NCBI GenBank assembly: GCA_045611845.1
Contig: JAZKXZ010000013.1
Span: 1-64,000 of the forward strand
Direction: 5' to 3'
DNA from: Enterocola sp045611845
GTDB lineage: Bacteria; Bacteroidota; Bacteroidia; Bacteroidales; Paludibacteraceae
DNA: 64,000 bases
Shown: positions 8,877-17,113 of the stretch, piece by piece
Numbering within the stretch: the stretch's first letter is position 1
How the letters are laid out: each line of letters starts with the position of its first letter
The notes under the pieces: generated by a model
Databases searched by the model: none
Told to the model about the DNA's origin: nothing
Seen by the model: the letters and a program-made list of their open reading frames with translations, nothing else
Translations under genes and position numbers: made by a program

Positions 8877-11585
8877 ATGCTTAAGCGATTCAGTATTATA
8901 TTCGTAATCCTCTGTTTATTAGGCTTTTCTGCGTTGGCGAAGCCTACAAAGGTGCGTAAGTTGCCGCTTAAAAAATTTTCGTATCATACCACCGTTATCA
9001 ACAATGTGTTTAATGAGTATAAGGTGGAGTCTATTGTGATAGATGGCAAGAAATGCACAGTGGAGATTAGTGAACACCTTTCAAACATTCCAATGAACGA
9101 TAGCATTGTGGTAGATATTTATGATTCGCTGCGTGCGCAACTTCCGCCTTCATATTCTCAATATAAACTTAGCATAGTAAGCCGAAAACATCCTATTGAG
9201 GCGTTTATTCCAAACTATCTTCGCAAAAAAAATGATATAGACAAGAGTCGTTTTTTACCTTATAAAACAGGAGAGGTGGCACTTTCTCATTTGTCAAATC
9301 CATGGAAGCCAACTCAAGGCCTGTTAAATAGAAATATTGCTCTTTGGAATAGTCACGGCTTATATTACGATAAAAATAATGACAAAATCCGTTGGCAACG
9401 TCCTGCGCTTTTTGGTACTGTGGAAGATATGCTTAGCACACAAATAGTGCTAAATTATTTGCTTCCTATGCTTCGTGGTGCAGGAGCAGAGGTGTATATG
9501 CCACGTGAGCGTGATTGGCACAATGAAGGTGTAGAACTAACAGTAAGTTCGTCTAAAGGCTCAGGAACCGCACGTTCGACAAACTCAGGAACTGTAAAGG
9601 GAGATACTCTTGTGTTTAAAGGCAAGGTGTCTCAACCAGATACATATTGGGTGCGAGTAGCATATCCTGTGGGCTCTAAAGCAAAACAACTGCAATGTGA
9701 AGTGCTACATGGTGGCATGAAAACAAATTATCAGATTAATACCACAATTGGTGGCGATACTTGGCTATATTTAGATCCACTTTATATAAAAGACAGCATT
9801 GAGGTGCGTTTCTACAACGAGGCCGACAAAAAGCAATGGGATATTACTCGTGTGCATGTGGGTGGTGGTTGTAGTGTGTTAAACGACAATTTGCCAGCCT
9901 TTGTAGATGCGGCAGTGTATTATCTTCGTCAGTTTGGTGCGCCAGATAGCATTATTTACAACCAAAAACCAGACAAAGACAACGATTATTACGACGACCT
10001 TTACGGCAGGGCCAAATGGACCAATTATTTGAGTGGTGGCTCGCAAGTAAATCCAGACTATCCAGGAGTGGGTATCCCATTAGATTTATCCCTTGCCGTG
10101 CATACCGATGCAGGGGTAGGTACACCAGATAGTATTATCGGAACTTTGCTGGTTTGTACTTCTGACTCTTTAGCTCCAACAGGTTATAACCAACTCACCA
10201 ACAACGACTTTGCAAACTATGCGTTGAAGCAAATTGTAGAAGATTTGCGTTCTACTTTCAAAATAGAATGGCCTTCTCGTGGCATTTGGCATCGCAGTTA
10301 TGTAGAAACTCGCATCCCAGCTGTGCCTTCACTTATTATAGAATTGCTTTCGCACCAAAACTTTGCCGATATGCGTTATGCACATCACCCTGCATTTCAG
10401 TTTACTGTGGCGAGGGCTATTTACAAAGCATCTTTGCGCTATTTGTCGGAAATGTATGGTACTGGTTATGTGGTGCAGCCATTGCCTGTGGAAAATTTTT
10501 CTGCTATTTTAGAAAAAGACTCTGTGTGTTTGAGTTGGTCTCCAATGGTTGATAAACTTGAAGGGTCTGCATATCCTACGCATTATAAGGTGCTTACTGC
10601 AACAGAAGACAATGCTTTCGATAGTGGAGTGGTGGTGAAGGGTACTTCTGTAATGTTGCCAGTGGAAAAGGATGTACTTTATCGTTTCAAAGTGGTGGCA
10701 CTTAACCAAGGTGGTGAAAGTTTTCCTTCAGAAGAATTGTCGGTTTGTATTGTATCAGATTCTAAGGTAGAAGCACTTATAATTAATGGTTTTGACCGTG
10801 TATCTTCTCCACATTATTTTGTAACAGAAACAGAATCTGGTTTCAAACACGAACTAGATTATGGTGTGCCATATCATTACGACTTGTCTTTTGTGGGCGA
10901 GCAATACGAATTTAAGCAAGGTGTGCCATATAAAAGTGATAATAATCCGGGGTCAGGAGCGTCTAAACGCGACACTGCCACTGTAATTCAAGGAAATGCG
11001 TTCAATTATCCTTATATTCATGGCAAGGCACTTCGTGACAATGGTTTTTCGTATTCATCATGTAGTAAAAAGTCGGTAATGAAAAAACAAGTGAATTTAA
11101 AAGATTTTTCACTTGTCGATCTAATTTTGGGTGAACAATGCGATGCTATACTTTTTGAGTTGTATCCCACAGAGTTGGAACAAGCATTATTTGAATACAC
11201 TCAAAAGAAACGTAATAAATTATTGATAACAGGTGCTTATGTGGCATCGTCTAAAAAGTCTGAGGTATTTACAGAAAAAGGACTTCGTTATAAACTAAAA
11301 CAAGACACAGCCACAGCAAATGGTGTACTTTATTCGCCATCGCAGCTTGCCTATTACCATTTACAAACTATGCCAAATTCTAAGCAATATTTTGTGCAAA
11401 ATGTGCAAGCGCTTACTGGTGTAGATAAAAATAGTAAAGTAATTTTGCAATATGCAGATACAGAACTTCCTGCCACTATTAAAGCGGGCAGAAGAGGTAA
11501 CGTGATAATTGCAGGATTCCCTTTTGAGAGTGTTATAGGCGAAGAGTCTCGCCGTTATTTAATGAAATTATTTATTGAAGAATAA
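8877..11585 (+). CDS. Exported N-acetylmuramoyl-L-alanine amidase-like protein with golvesin/xanthan-lyase-type and fibronectin III domains
   Basis: The 902-residue protein has a signal peptide (1-21). The catalytic part resembles Amidase_3 zinc enzymes that cut the amide between MurNAc and the stem peptide: IALWNSHG (first His), GTVEDML (Glu), LSLAVHTDAG (second His) and PSLIIELLSHQ (catalytic Glu) occur in family order. A beta-sandwich insert (about residues 225-340) resembles the golvesin/xanthan-lyase CBD-like domain, and a fibronectin III-like domain follows the catalytic part (about 545-625). The last 270 residues contain a Rossmann-like region of unknown role. Bacteroidota homologues are often labelled 'xanthan lyase', which the amidase residues do not support. 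It is first in a tight gene set, 3 bases before the NADH dehydrogenase gene. Confidence 0.75.
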   Translation: MLKRFSIIFVILCLLGFSALAKPTKVRKLPLKKFSYHTTVINNVFNEYKVESIVIDGKKCTVEISEHLSNIPMNDSIVVDIYDSLRAQLPPSYSQYKLSIVSRKHPIEAFIPNYLRKKNDIDKSRFLPYKTGEVALSHLSNPWKPTQGLLNRNIALWNSHGLYYDKNNDKIRWQRPALFGTVEDMLSTQIVLNYLLPMLRGAGAEVYMPRERDWHNEGVELTVSSSKGSGTARSTNSGTVKGDTLVFKGKVSQPDTYWVRVAYPVGSKAKQLQCEVLHGGMKTNYQINTTIGGDTWLYLDPLYIKDSIEVRFYNEADKKQWDITRVHVGGGCSVLNDNLPAFVDAAVYYLRQFGAPDSIIYNQKPDKDNDYYDDLYGRAKWTNYLSGGSQVNPDYPGVGIPLDLSLAVHTDAGVGTPDSIIGTLLVCTSDSLAPTGYNQLTNNDFANYALKQIVEDLRSTFKIEWPSRGIWHRSYVETRIPAVPSLIIELLSHQNFADMRYAHHPAFQFTVARAIYKASLRYLSEMYGTGYVVQPLPVENFSAILEKDSVCLSWSPMVDKLEGSAYPTHYKVLTATEDNAFDSGVVVKGTSVMLPVEKDVLYRFKVVALNQGGESFPSEELSVCIVSDSKVEALIINGFDRVSSPHYFVTETESGFKHELDYGVPYHYDLSFVGEQYEFKQGVPYKSDNNPGSGASKRDTATVIQGNAFNYPYIHGKALRDNGFSYSSCSKKSVMKKQVNLKDFSLVDLILGEQCDAILFELYPTELEQALFEYTQKKRNKLLITGAYVASSKKSEVFTEKGLRYKLKQDTATANGVLYSPSQLAYYHLQTMPNSKQYFVQNVQALTGVDKNSKVILQYADTELPATIKAGRRGNVIIAGFPFESVIGEESRRYLMKLFIEE

Positions 11586-11588
11586 AAT

Positions 11589-12914
11589 ATGAGTTGCAAT
11601 ATTCCAACAACAGAAAAGAAAAGAGTTGTAATAGTTGGTGGCGGTTTTGGTGGATTAAAACTTGCTCAAAAACTTAAAAACTCAAATTTTCAAGTAGTAT
11701 TGGTTGATAAAAATAATTATCACCAATTCCCTCCACTTATTTATCAAGTGGCTTCTTCTGGTATTGAACCAAGTAGTATAGCATTCCCTTTTAGACGTTT
11801 GTTTCAGCGTAGAAAAGATTTTTATTTCCGTTTGGCACAGGTATTAAGCATTATGCCAGAGGAAAAAATTATTCAAACATCTATTGGTAAACTATCATAC
11901 GATTATCTAGTGCTTGCTGCTGGTACAACCACAAATTTCTTTGGAAATAAGGAAATAGAAGAAGAGTCTATACCAATGAAGACGTTATCAGAGTCTATGG
12001 GTTTGCGTAATGCAATTTTAGATAATTTTGAGCGTGCACTTACTTGTGCCACCGAAAAAGAACGTCAAGAATTACTTAATGTGGTAATTGTTGGTGGCGG
12101 TGCTACAGGTGTGGAAATTGCAGGTGCTCTTTCTGAAATGAAAAATTTTGTACTTCCAAAAGACTACCCAGATTTGCCAAATAGTTTGATGAATATTTAC
12201 TTGATAGAGTCGCAATCACGTTTACTTGCTGCTATGAGCGAAAAATCATCTGCAAGGGTACTTAAATATTTGCGTTCAATGGGAGTAAATGTGCTTCTAA
12301 ATCAGCGAGTAACCGATTATAAAGATAATACTGTTTTCATAAATGATGGTAGCACTATTGCCACTCGCACATTTATTTGGGTAACAGGTGTTGCTGCGCA
12401 AAAAGTAGATAAAATGCCTACTGAGAGCATAGGACGTGGTGGTAGAATTTTGGTAAACGAATACAACCAAGTGCAAGGAATGCAGGATGTTTATAGCATT
12501 GGCGACCAATGTTTAATGCCAAATGCCGACCCTGCTTGGCAAAACGGACACCCACAACTTGCTCAAGTGGCTATTCAACAAGGAAAATTGCTTGCTTCAA
12601 ATCTTATACGCCTAGACAAGGGTAAAGAATTAAAACCATTCAGATATAAAAACTTAGGTACAATGGCTACAGTGGGTAGAAACAAAGCTGTGGCAGAATT
12701 TGCCGGAATAAAAATGGGAGGTTTCTTTGCTTGGCTTATGTGGCTAGTAGTACACCTACGTTCTATCTTGGGTGTAAAAAATAAATTTATAGTATTCTTC
12801 AACTGGATGATAAATTACTTTAGTTATGGTCAGTCTTTAAGACTAATTATGTATGCTAAAAAGGCTAAAGTTGTGAAAGATAGAGAGGAATTTCTTACAA
12901 AAACACATAATTAA
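11589..12914 (+). CDS. ndh: Type II NADH dehydrogenase (FAD-dependent, NDH-2)
   Basis: This 441-residue flavoprotein should oxidise NADH and pass electrons to quinone without pumping protons. Two Rossmann dinucleotide motifs are present: VVIVGGGFGGLKLA near residue 14 for FAD and VVIVGGGATGVEIAG near residue 160 for NADH. YSIGDQC near residue 300 is the second FAD-binding motif, and the QVASSGIEP and QLAQVAIQQG segments match NDH-2. The C-terminal 70 residues carry hydrophobic amphipathic stretches (FFAWLMWLVVHL) suited to membrane attachment. It follows the amidase gene by 3 bases and precedes the glycosyltransferase by 12. Confidence 0.88.
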   Translation: MSCNIPTTEKKRVVIVGGGFGGLKLAQKLKNSNFQVVLVDKNNYHQFPPLIYQVASSGIEPSSIAFPFRRLFQRRKDFYFRLAQVLSIMPEEKIIQTSIGKLSYDYLVLAAGTTTNFFGNKEIEEESIPMKTLSESMGLRNAILDNFERALTCATEKERQELLNVVIVGGGATGVEIAGALSEMKNFVLPKDYPDLPNSLMNIYLIESQSRLLAAMSEKSSARVLKYLRSMGVNVLLNQRVTDYKDNTVFINDGSTIATRTFIWVTGVAAQKVDKMPTESIGRGGRILVNEYNQVQGMQDVYSIGDQCLMPNADPAWQNGHPQLAQVAIQQGKLLASNLIRLDKGKELKPFRYKNLGTMATVGRNKAVAEFAGIKMGGFFAWLMWLVVHLRSILGVKNKFIVFFNWMINYFSYGQSLRLIMYAKKAKVVKDREEFLTKTHN

Positions 12915-12926
12915 AAACTATTAAAT

Positions 12927-14315
12927 ATGTCAACAATCACAGCAGTACTTTTGCAACAAGACGATGCGTTGCAACAAACTTTTATAAATGCAGGTGCAGA
13001 CAAATGTGTAGTATTGGGCAAAAACGCAGGTGATGCGTCGCTACTACCACTTCTACAAGGTTTAGATACAGATTATGCAATGCTTTACCTTAAGGTTTCA
13101 CCATTGCAACTTTCTGCTCAGTCGTTAAAACGTTTTGTATCTGTGGCAGATGATACAAGTGCTTCACTTGTTTATTCAAATTATTATCAAGTAATGAATG
13201 GCGAGTGTAGTGTGGTGCCAACCATTGAGTATCAGCTAGGTAGTGTGCGTGACGATTTCAATTTTGGTTCGCTTGTGCTTGTAAGGGTAGAAGATGTAAA
13301 GGCTGTGAGCATAGACAAATACGAGTTTGCTACGTGGTATGCTATTCGTTTGGCACTATCTAATATGGCAGATTTTTGTCATATAGAAGAGGTGCTTTAC
13401 ACCGAAATGGAAGAAGATACTCGCAAGAGTGGCGAAAAACAATTCGACTATGTAAATCCTCGCAACCGTGCTGTGCAAATTGAAATGGAAAAGGCATTTA
13501 CAGCATATCTAAAAGACACAGGTGCATATCTTGAGCCTAAATTTAAAGATGTAAACTTTTCTGGATATGAGTTTGCCAATGAGGCTTCTGTAATTATTCC
13601 TGTGCGCAACCGAGTGAAAACAGTTGCCGATGCAGTGCGTTCTGCTTTAGCACAAAAAACATCTTTCCCATTCAATGTAATTGTTATCGACAACCATTCT
13701 ACCGATGGTACAACTGAACTTTTACAAGAGATTGCTGCGGAAGATTCTCGTCTTGTGCATATAGTGCCAGAGTCTACACAGCTTGGCATTGGTGGTTGCT
13801 GGATGGAAGGTGTAAATAATCCTGCTTGTGGTAAATTTGCTGTGCAACTAGATAGCGACGACCTTTACGATGGCGAAAATGTGCTTCAACAAGTAGTTGA
13901 TGAGTTTTATGCACAAAATTGTGCTATGCTTATTGGTTCTTATACCATGACAAACTTCAACCTAGAGGTGCTTCCTCCTGGCTTAATAGACCATGCAGAA
14001 TGGACTCCAGACAATGGTAGAAACAATGCTCTACGCATCAATGGTCTTGGTGCTCCACGAGCATTTTTCACTCCGCTACTTCGTGAATATGGCGTGCCAA
14101 ACGTAAGTTATGGAGAAGATTATGCTCTTGGACTTCGTTTCTCACGCGAATACCAAATTGGTCGTATCTACAACTCACTATACCTTTGCCGCCGCTGGGA
14201 AGGCAACTCCGACGCCGCCCTTGCCATCGACAAAGTAAATGCCAATAACTTTTATAAAGACAAACTTCGCAGTATTGAAATTGCTGCGCGCATGCAAAAG
14301 AATATGGATTTTTAA
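12927..14315 (+). CDS. Family 2 glycosyltransferase with a degenerate N-terminal GT-A-like half
   Basis: The active domain lies in residues 220-462: SVIIPVRNR, then VIVIDNHSTDGT, then QLDSDDLYDG, whose DSDD is the metal/UDP-sugar-binding DxD element, and VSYGEDYALGLR for the acceptor-side acid. Residues 1-210 follow the same general layout (for example ASLVYSNYY) but lack a DxD, so they look like a second, inactivated GT-A domain. No membrane segment is present, so the enzyme is cytoplasmic. The sugar and acceptor are unknown. It sits between ndh and a small membrane protein in the same transcript. Confidence 0.75.
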   Translation: MSTITAVLLQQDDALQQTFINAGADKCVVLGKNAGDASLLPLLQGLDTDYAMLYLKVSPLQLSAQSLKRFVSVADDTSASLVYSNYYQVMNGECSVVPTIEYQLGSVRDDFNFGSLVLVRVEDVKAVSIDKYEFATWYAIRLALSNMADFCHIEEVLYTEMEEDTRKSGEKQFDYVNPRNRAVQIEMEKAFTAYLKDTGAYLEPKFKDVNFSGYEFANEASVIIPVRNRVKTVADAVRSALAQKTSFPFNVIVIDNHSTDGTTELLQEIAAEDSRLVHIVPESTQLGIGGCWMEGVNNPACGKFAVQLDSDDLYDGENVLQQVVDEFYAQNCAMLIGSYTMTNFNLEVLPPGLIDHAEWTPDNGRNNALRINGLGAPRAFFTPLLREYGVPNVSYGEDYALGLRFSREYQIGRIYNSLYLCRRWEGNSDAALAIDKVNANNFYKDKLRSIEIAARMQKNMDF

Positions 14316-14327
14316 TATAGATTTACT

Positions 14328-15173
14328 ATGGATGCACCGGAAATTTCGACCAAAAAGGAAAAAGATATAAAAGGGTGGTTGGCCTTTTTTGTGTATGTAT
14401 GGATTGGTTTAGGCAGTATTTTGTCTGTAGTACTCAGCTTGATATTACTAATCAGCCAGCATGCAGATTTGGATGTGTCTATTTTTATCTTGTTGTATGA
14501 TGTTTTTCCTTTACTAATAGGTGTAGCAACGGTTAGGGCGTTTGTATTAGAAAAAAGCAATGCCGTATCATTGGCAAGAACCTTTCTAATTATGCGTATT
14601 ATGCTCGGCGTGGTGATATTGATGTTAGGGTGGGTAGGTGCGCAACCTGTTTTATATACCTATTCCATAGGAGGATGCGTGCAGTGTGTTATTTGGCTAG
14701 TCTATTTACGCTGTTCTAACCAAGTAAAAGATGTTATACTCGCAGAAGCGCGCACGTGGAATAAGTTTGAAAAAATACTATTATCTGTTTATGTCTTGCT
14801 TGTTTTGTTTTTGATATTGGGTGGTTATTATGTATACGTGAACGAGCAAAGTAAGACTGCTAAGCATATCGAGCAAGTGTCTGAATATGAATTGGAACAA
14901 ACAGAAAGTATGGCTGATACAGATGTTACGGTTATATATCAATTTCCACATGCTTTTGTGAGTGCGGAAATAGAAGCAGATTCGTTGGCTTTGATAAAAA
15001 AAGAATTTGCACAATATATTGAAGGATATGCAAAAGTGGATACAACTATCCTTAAATCCTTGAAAAAAGGAGATAATGTGGTTTGCGAGTTACGTGACGC
15101 TAACAACGAAGTGGTTTATAGGGTGTGGCTTCAAAAAAGATACAATCGTGGTGAAGAAGAAAGTTATAACTAA
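14328..15173 (+). CDS. Membrane protein, DUF2569-like
   Basis: The 281-residue protein has four hydrophobic helices in residues 15-135 and one at about 152-172, followed by a soluble C-terminal domain of about 110 residues. The GWLAFFV start of helix 1 and the YLRCSNQVKDVI end of helix 4 resemble DUF2569 proteins, whose function is unknown. It lies 12 bases after the glycosyltransferase and 15 before mltG. The family call is tentative. Confidence 0.5.
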   Translation: MDAPEISTKKEKDIKGWLAFFVYVWIGLGSILSVVLSLILLISQHADLDVSIFILLYDVFPLLIGVATVRAFVLEKSNAVSLARTFLIMRIMLGVVILMLGWVGAQPVLYTYSIGGCVQCVIWLVYLRCSNQVKDVILAEARTWNKFEKILLSVYVLLVLFLILGGYYVYVNEQSKTAKHIEQVSEYELEQTESMADTDVTVIYQFPHAFVSAEIEADSLALIKKEFAQYIEGYAKVDTTILKSLKKGDNVVCELRDANNEVVYRVWLQKRYNRGEEESYN

Positions 15174-15188
15174 ACAAATAAACAATAA

Positions 15189-16235
15189 ATGAAAAAAATA
15201 ATATCAATTGTAATTTTAGTCTTATTGGTTGTAGCGAGTGGAGTAGGTTACTACTTCTACAATGTGTTTTTAGGTCCAAATATCAATGCCAATCCAGAGT
15301 CGGCTACATACAAATACCTTTATGTAGAGCCAAACGATACTTGGGAAGATGTGGTGGCAAAACTAGATTCTAATGGCTGGCTAAAGTCTGTTAAGGATTT
15401 GCAAACATGTATTGAATATCTTGAAAAACCTGCACCAGAATGCGGTAAATACGATATTGAGCCAAATCTTGGCAATAGAAATTTTGTTAATCGTTTAGCA
15501 TACGGACTTAGCAACAAAGCACGAGTGCAACTAAAAATGACTCGCTACACCACTTGGGTTGCACGCAATCTTGCACGACAGCTGCCTGTGGATTCAGCTT
15601 CGCTTGCCGACCAATTTCTTGCGGATACGCTTCTTCGCAAATACGGTTTAACAAAAGAAAGTTCACTTGCACTTTTTGTGCGTATGGATACAGCAGTGCA
15701 GTGGTGTATGACTCCAAAAGAGGTAGAAACTGTGGTGTTAGATGCACGTGAGCGTTTTTGGAACGAAGAGCGCAGAGCAAAAGCTCGCAAAACAGGACTA
15801 AATTTGAAGGATATTCATATTTTGGCTTCTATAGTAGAAGAGGAAACCAACAATGCAGAAGACCGCCGTATGGTAGCAGGTGTGTATCTAAATCGCTTAA
15901 AAAAACGTATGCCTTTGCAAGCTTGTCCTACAGCTCGTTTTGCCACTGGCGACTTCACCCTTAATCGTATTTTAAAGGTGCATACCAAAATAGATTCACC
16001 ATACAATACATATAAATACGCGGGTCTTCCTCCTGGTCCAATTCGCATACCAAGTGCCGCTGCTATAGATGCCGTGCTAAACTTTGTGCCACACAAATAC
16101 CTGTATTTCTGTGCTAAAGCCGACTTCTCTGGCACTCACAACTATGCCGCTAGTTATGCCGAGCATTCCCGCAATGCTCGCGCTTACCAAAAAGCATTGA
16201 ACAAAAGAATTAGAGAGCAAAGAATGAAGAAATAA
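15189..16235 (+). CDS. mltG: Endolytic murein transglycosylase MltG
   Basis: This 348-residue inner-membrane protein has one N-terminal transmembrane helix (4-27). It belongs to the YceG/MltG family, which cuts nascent glycan strands near the membrane and is thought to set where elongation ends. The catalytic segment ASIVEEET (residues 213-220) carries the conserved Glu (E217), and DSPYNTYKYAGLPPGPI near 265-282 is the family signature. The usual LQSDPT is LQACPT here, an unusual Cys. It is the last gene of the set starting at 8877; the amidase at its head is also a wall enzyme. Confidence 0.9.
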   Translation: MKKIISIVILVLLVVASGVGYYFYNVFLGPNINANPESATYKYLYVEPNDTWEDVVAKLDSNGWLKSVKDLQTCIEYLEKPAPECGKYDIEPNLGNRNFVNRLAYGLSNKARVQLKMTRYTTWVARNLARQLPVDSASLADQFLADTLLRKYGLTKESSLALFVRMDTAVQWCMTPKEVETVVLDARERFWNEERRAKARKTGLNLKDIHILASIVEEETNNAEDRRMVAGVYLNRLKKRMPLQACPTARFATGDFTLNRILKVHTKIDSPYNTYKYAGLPPGPIRIPSAAAIDAVLNFVPHKYLYFCAKADFSGTHNYAASYAEHSRNARAYQKALNKRIREQRMKK

Positions 16236-16246
16236 AATATGATTAA

Positions 16247-16278
16247 TTTGATTGTTTCTAATAAAAAAACTATTTTTG
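16247..16278 (+). promoter_or_regulatory. Promoter of the DUF4160/DUF2442 pair
   Basis: TTTG (16247-16250), a 20-base spacer and TATTTTTG (16271-16278) form a complete Bacteroidota promoter, 17 bases before the ATG at 16296. Confidence 0.7.
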
Positions 16279-16295
16279 TATAAAATAAATAATTT

Positions 16296-16589
16296 ATGCC
16301 GAAAATCTTAATTTACATTACATCGCGTTTGCAATGGATTTTTCTTTTTTACGGAACTGATTTTAATGAAAATAGAGCCCATGTTCACGTTGGTAAGAAA
16401 GGAGTTGATAAATACTGCAAGATATGGTTAGAGCCGAATATTGAGTTGGAAACCAAAGGTGAACTTACAGATAGTCAAATTAATAGCATTTTACAGATAG
16501 CTGAAAAATATAAGACTGTTTTATTGAAACAGTGGAAGAATTTTAAGGCAGGCAAAAATGTTAAGGTTTTAATTATTAAAGATAAGTAA
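16296..16589 (+). CDS. DUF4160 domain protein
   Basis: This 97-residue protein matches DUF4160: an N-terminal MPKI start, the AHVHVGKKG segment (residues 29-37) with its two histidines, a KIWLEPNIEL strand, and a C-terminal helix ending LKQWKNFKAG. The function of the family is not established. Its stop is one base before the start of a DUF2442 gene, a pairing seen in many bacteria, which makes a small two-component module (toxin-antitoxin-like) a reasonable inference but not a demonstrated one. The pair has its own promoter and lies in an accessory-looking patch. Confidence 0.8.
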   Translation: MPKILIYITSRLQWIFLFYGTDFNENRAHVHVGKKGVDKYCKIWLEPNIELETKGELTDSQINSILQIAEKYKTVLLKQWKNFKAGKNVKVLIIKDK

Positions 16590-16590
16590 T

Positions 16591-16851
16591 ATGTACAAAA
16601 TAGAAGGATATTGGGATGTAGTACCTAAAATAAAGAAGGTGACTTTTCCTCTTCGAGGCAAGATGAGTGTTGCTTTAGAAGATGGGAGAATAATTACTGT
16701 TCCTATTTCTGCATTTCCAAGCATAAAAAAAGTGCCAGTAAAAGAAAGAAATAAGTATTACTTAACTGCAGGCGGATTTACATGGGATTCATGTCCTGAG
16801 GTAATTCATATAGAACAAATTCTAGGAAACTTTTCTAATTATAAACATTAA
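16591..16851 (+). CDS. DUF2442 domain protein
   Basis: This 86-residue protein carries the DUF2442 core: VALEDGRIITVPISAFPSIKKVP (residues 28-50, shown as a pattern of LEDGR followed by a VP-x-S-x-FP motif) and KERNKYYL after it. The C-terminal GGFTWDSCPEVIHIEQIL segment corresponds to the usual DUF2442 end. It is probably translated with DUF4160, one base upstream. The family's role is unknown; partnership with DUF4160 is the main clue. Confidence 0.8.
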   Translation: MYKIEGYWDVVPKIKKVTFPLRGKMSVALEDGRIITVPISAFPSIKKVPVKERNKYYLTAGGFTWDSCPEVIHIEQILGNFSNYKH

Positions 16852-16905
16852 CTCAATTGTATATAACATGGGTAGTGTCTTATTAAATATTAAAAATGGC
16901 TTATA

Positions 16906-16930
16906 TATGCACGAACTTTGTGAGTGCATA
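16906..16930. repeat. Inverted repeat TATGCAC / GTGCATA abutting the microsatellite
   Basis: A perfect 7-bp inverted repeat (16906-16912 and 16924-16930) with an 11-base loop. Its right arm supplies the first CATA unit of the adjacent repeat tract. Confidence 0.6.
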
Positions 16931-16969
16931 CATACATACATACATACATACATACATACATACATACAT
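16927..16969. repeat. (CATA)10 tetranucleotide microsatellite
   Basis: Ten exact copies of CATA followed by CAT. A 4-base unit changes frame and spacing whenever copy number slips, as in phase-variable loci. Here it is intergenic: a 28-codon frame from the ATG at 16896 runs through it, and none of the three exit frames reaches the next gene, so an effect on RNA structure or promoter spacing is more likely than on translation. Confidence 0.95.
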
Positions 16970-17011
16970 GGCGCGCGGATAATGTAATTTCTGTGTCCAT
17001 ATTGTGTTTAT

Positions 17012-17047
17012 AACGCTGTTTTGCCGTTGGCAGAATAGCGTTTTTTT
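17012..17047 (+). terminator. Intrinsic terminator after the DUF4160/DUF2442 pair
   Basis: AACGCT pairs with AGCGTT and TTGCC with GGCAG across an imperfect stem, followed by seven T residues. It is 160 bases after the DUF2442 stop, so the microsatellite lies in the 3' untranslated region of that transcript. It also separates that transcript from the lipoprotein gene. Confidence 0.7.
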
Positions 17048-17113
17048 GTGTTTTAAATGATGAATTTTACAAATAATCAGAACTTATTATTAACAATTAA
17101 AAAAAAATTTTTT

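Noticed and set aside
16927..16969. CRISPR-like or coding repeat in the CATA tract
   Set aside because: The unit is 4 bases with no spacers, and the frame through it ends after 28 codons.
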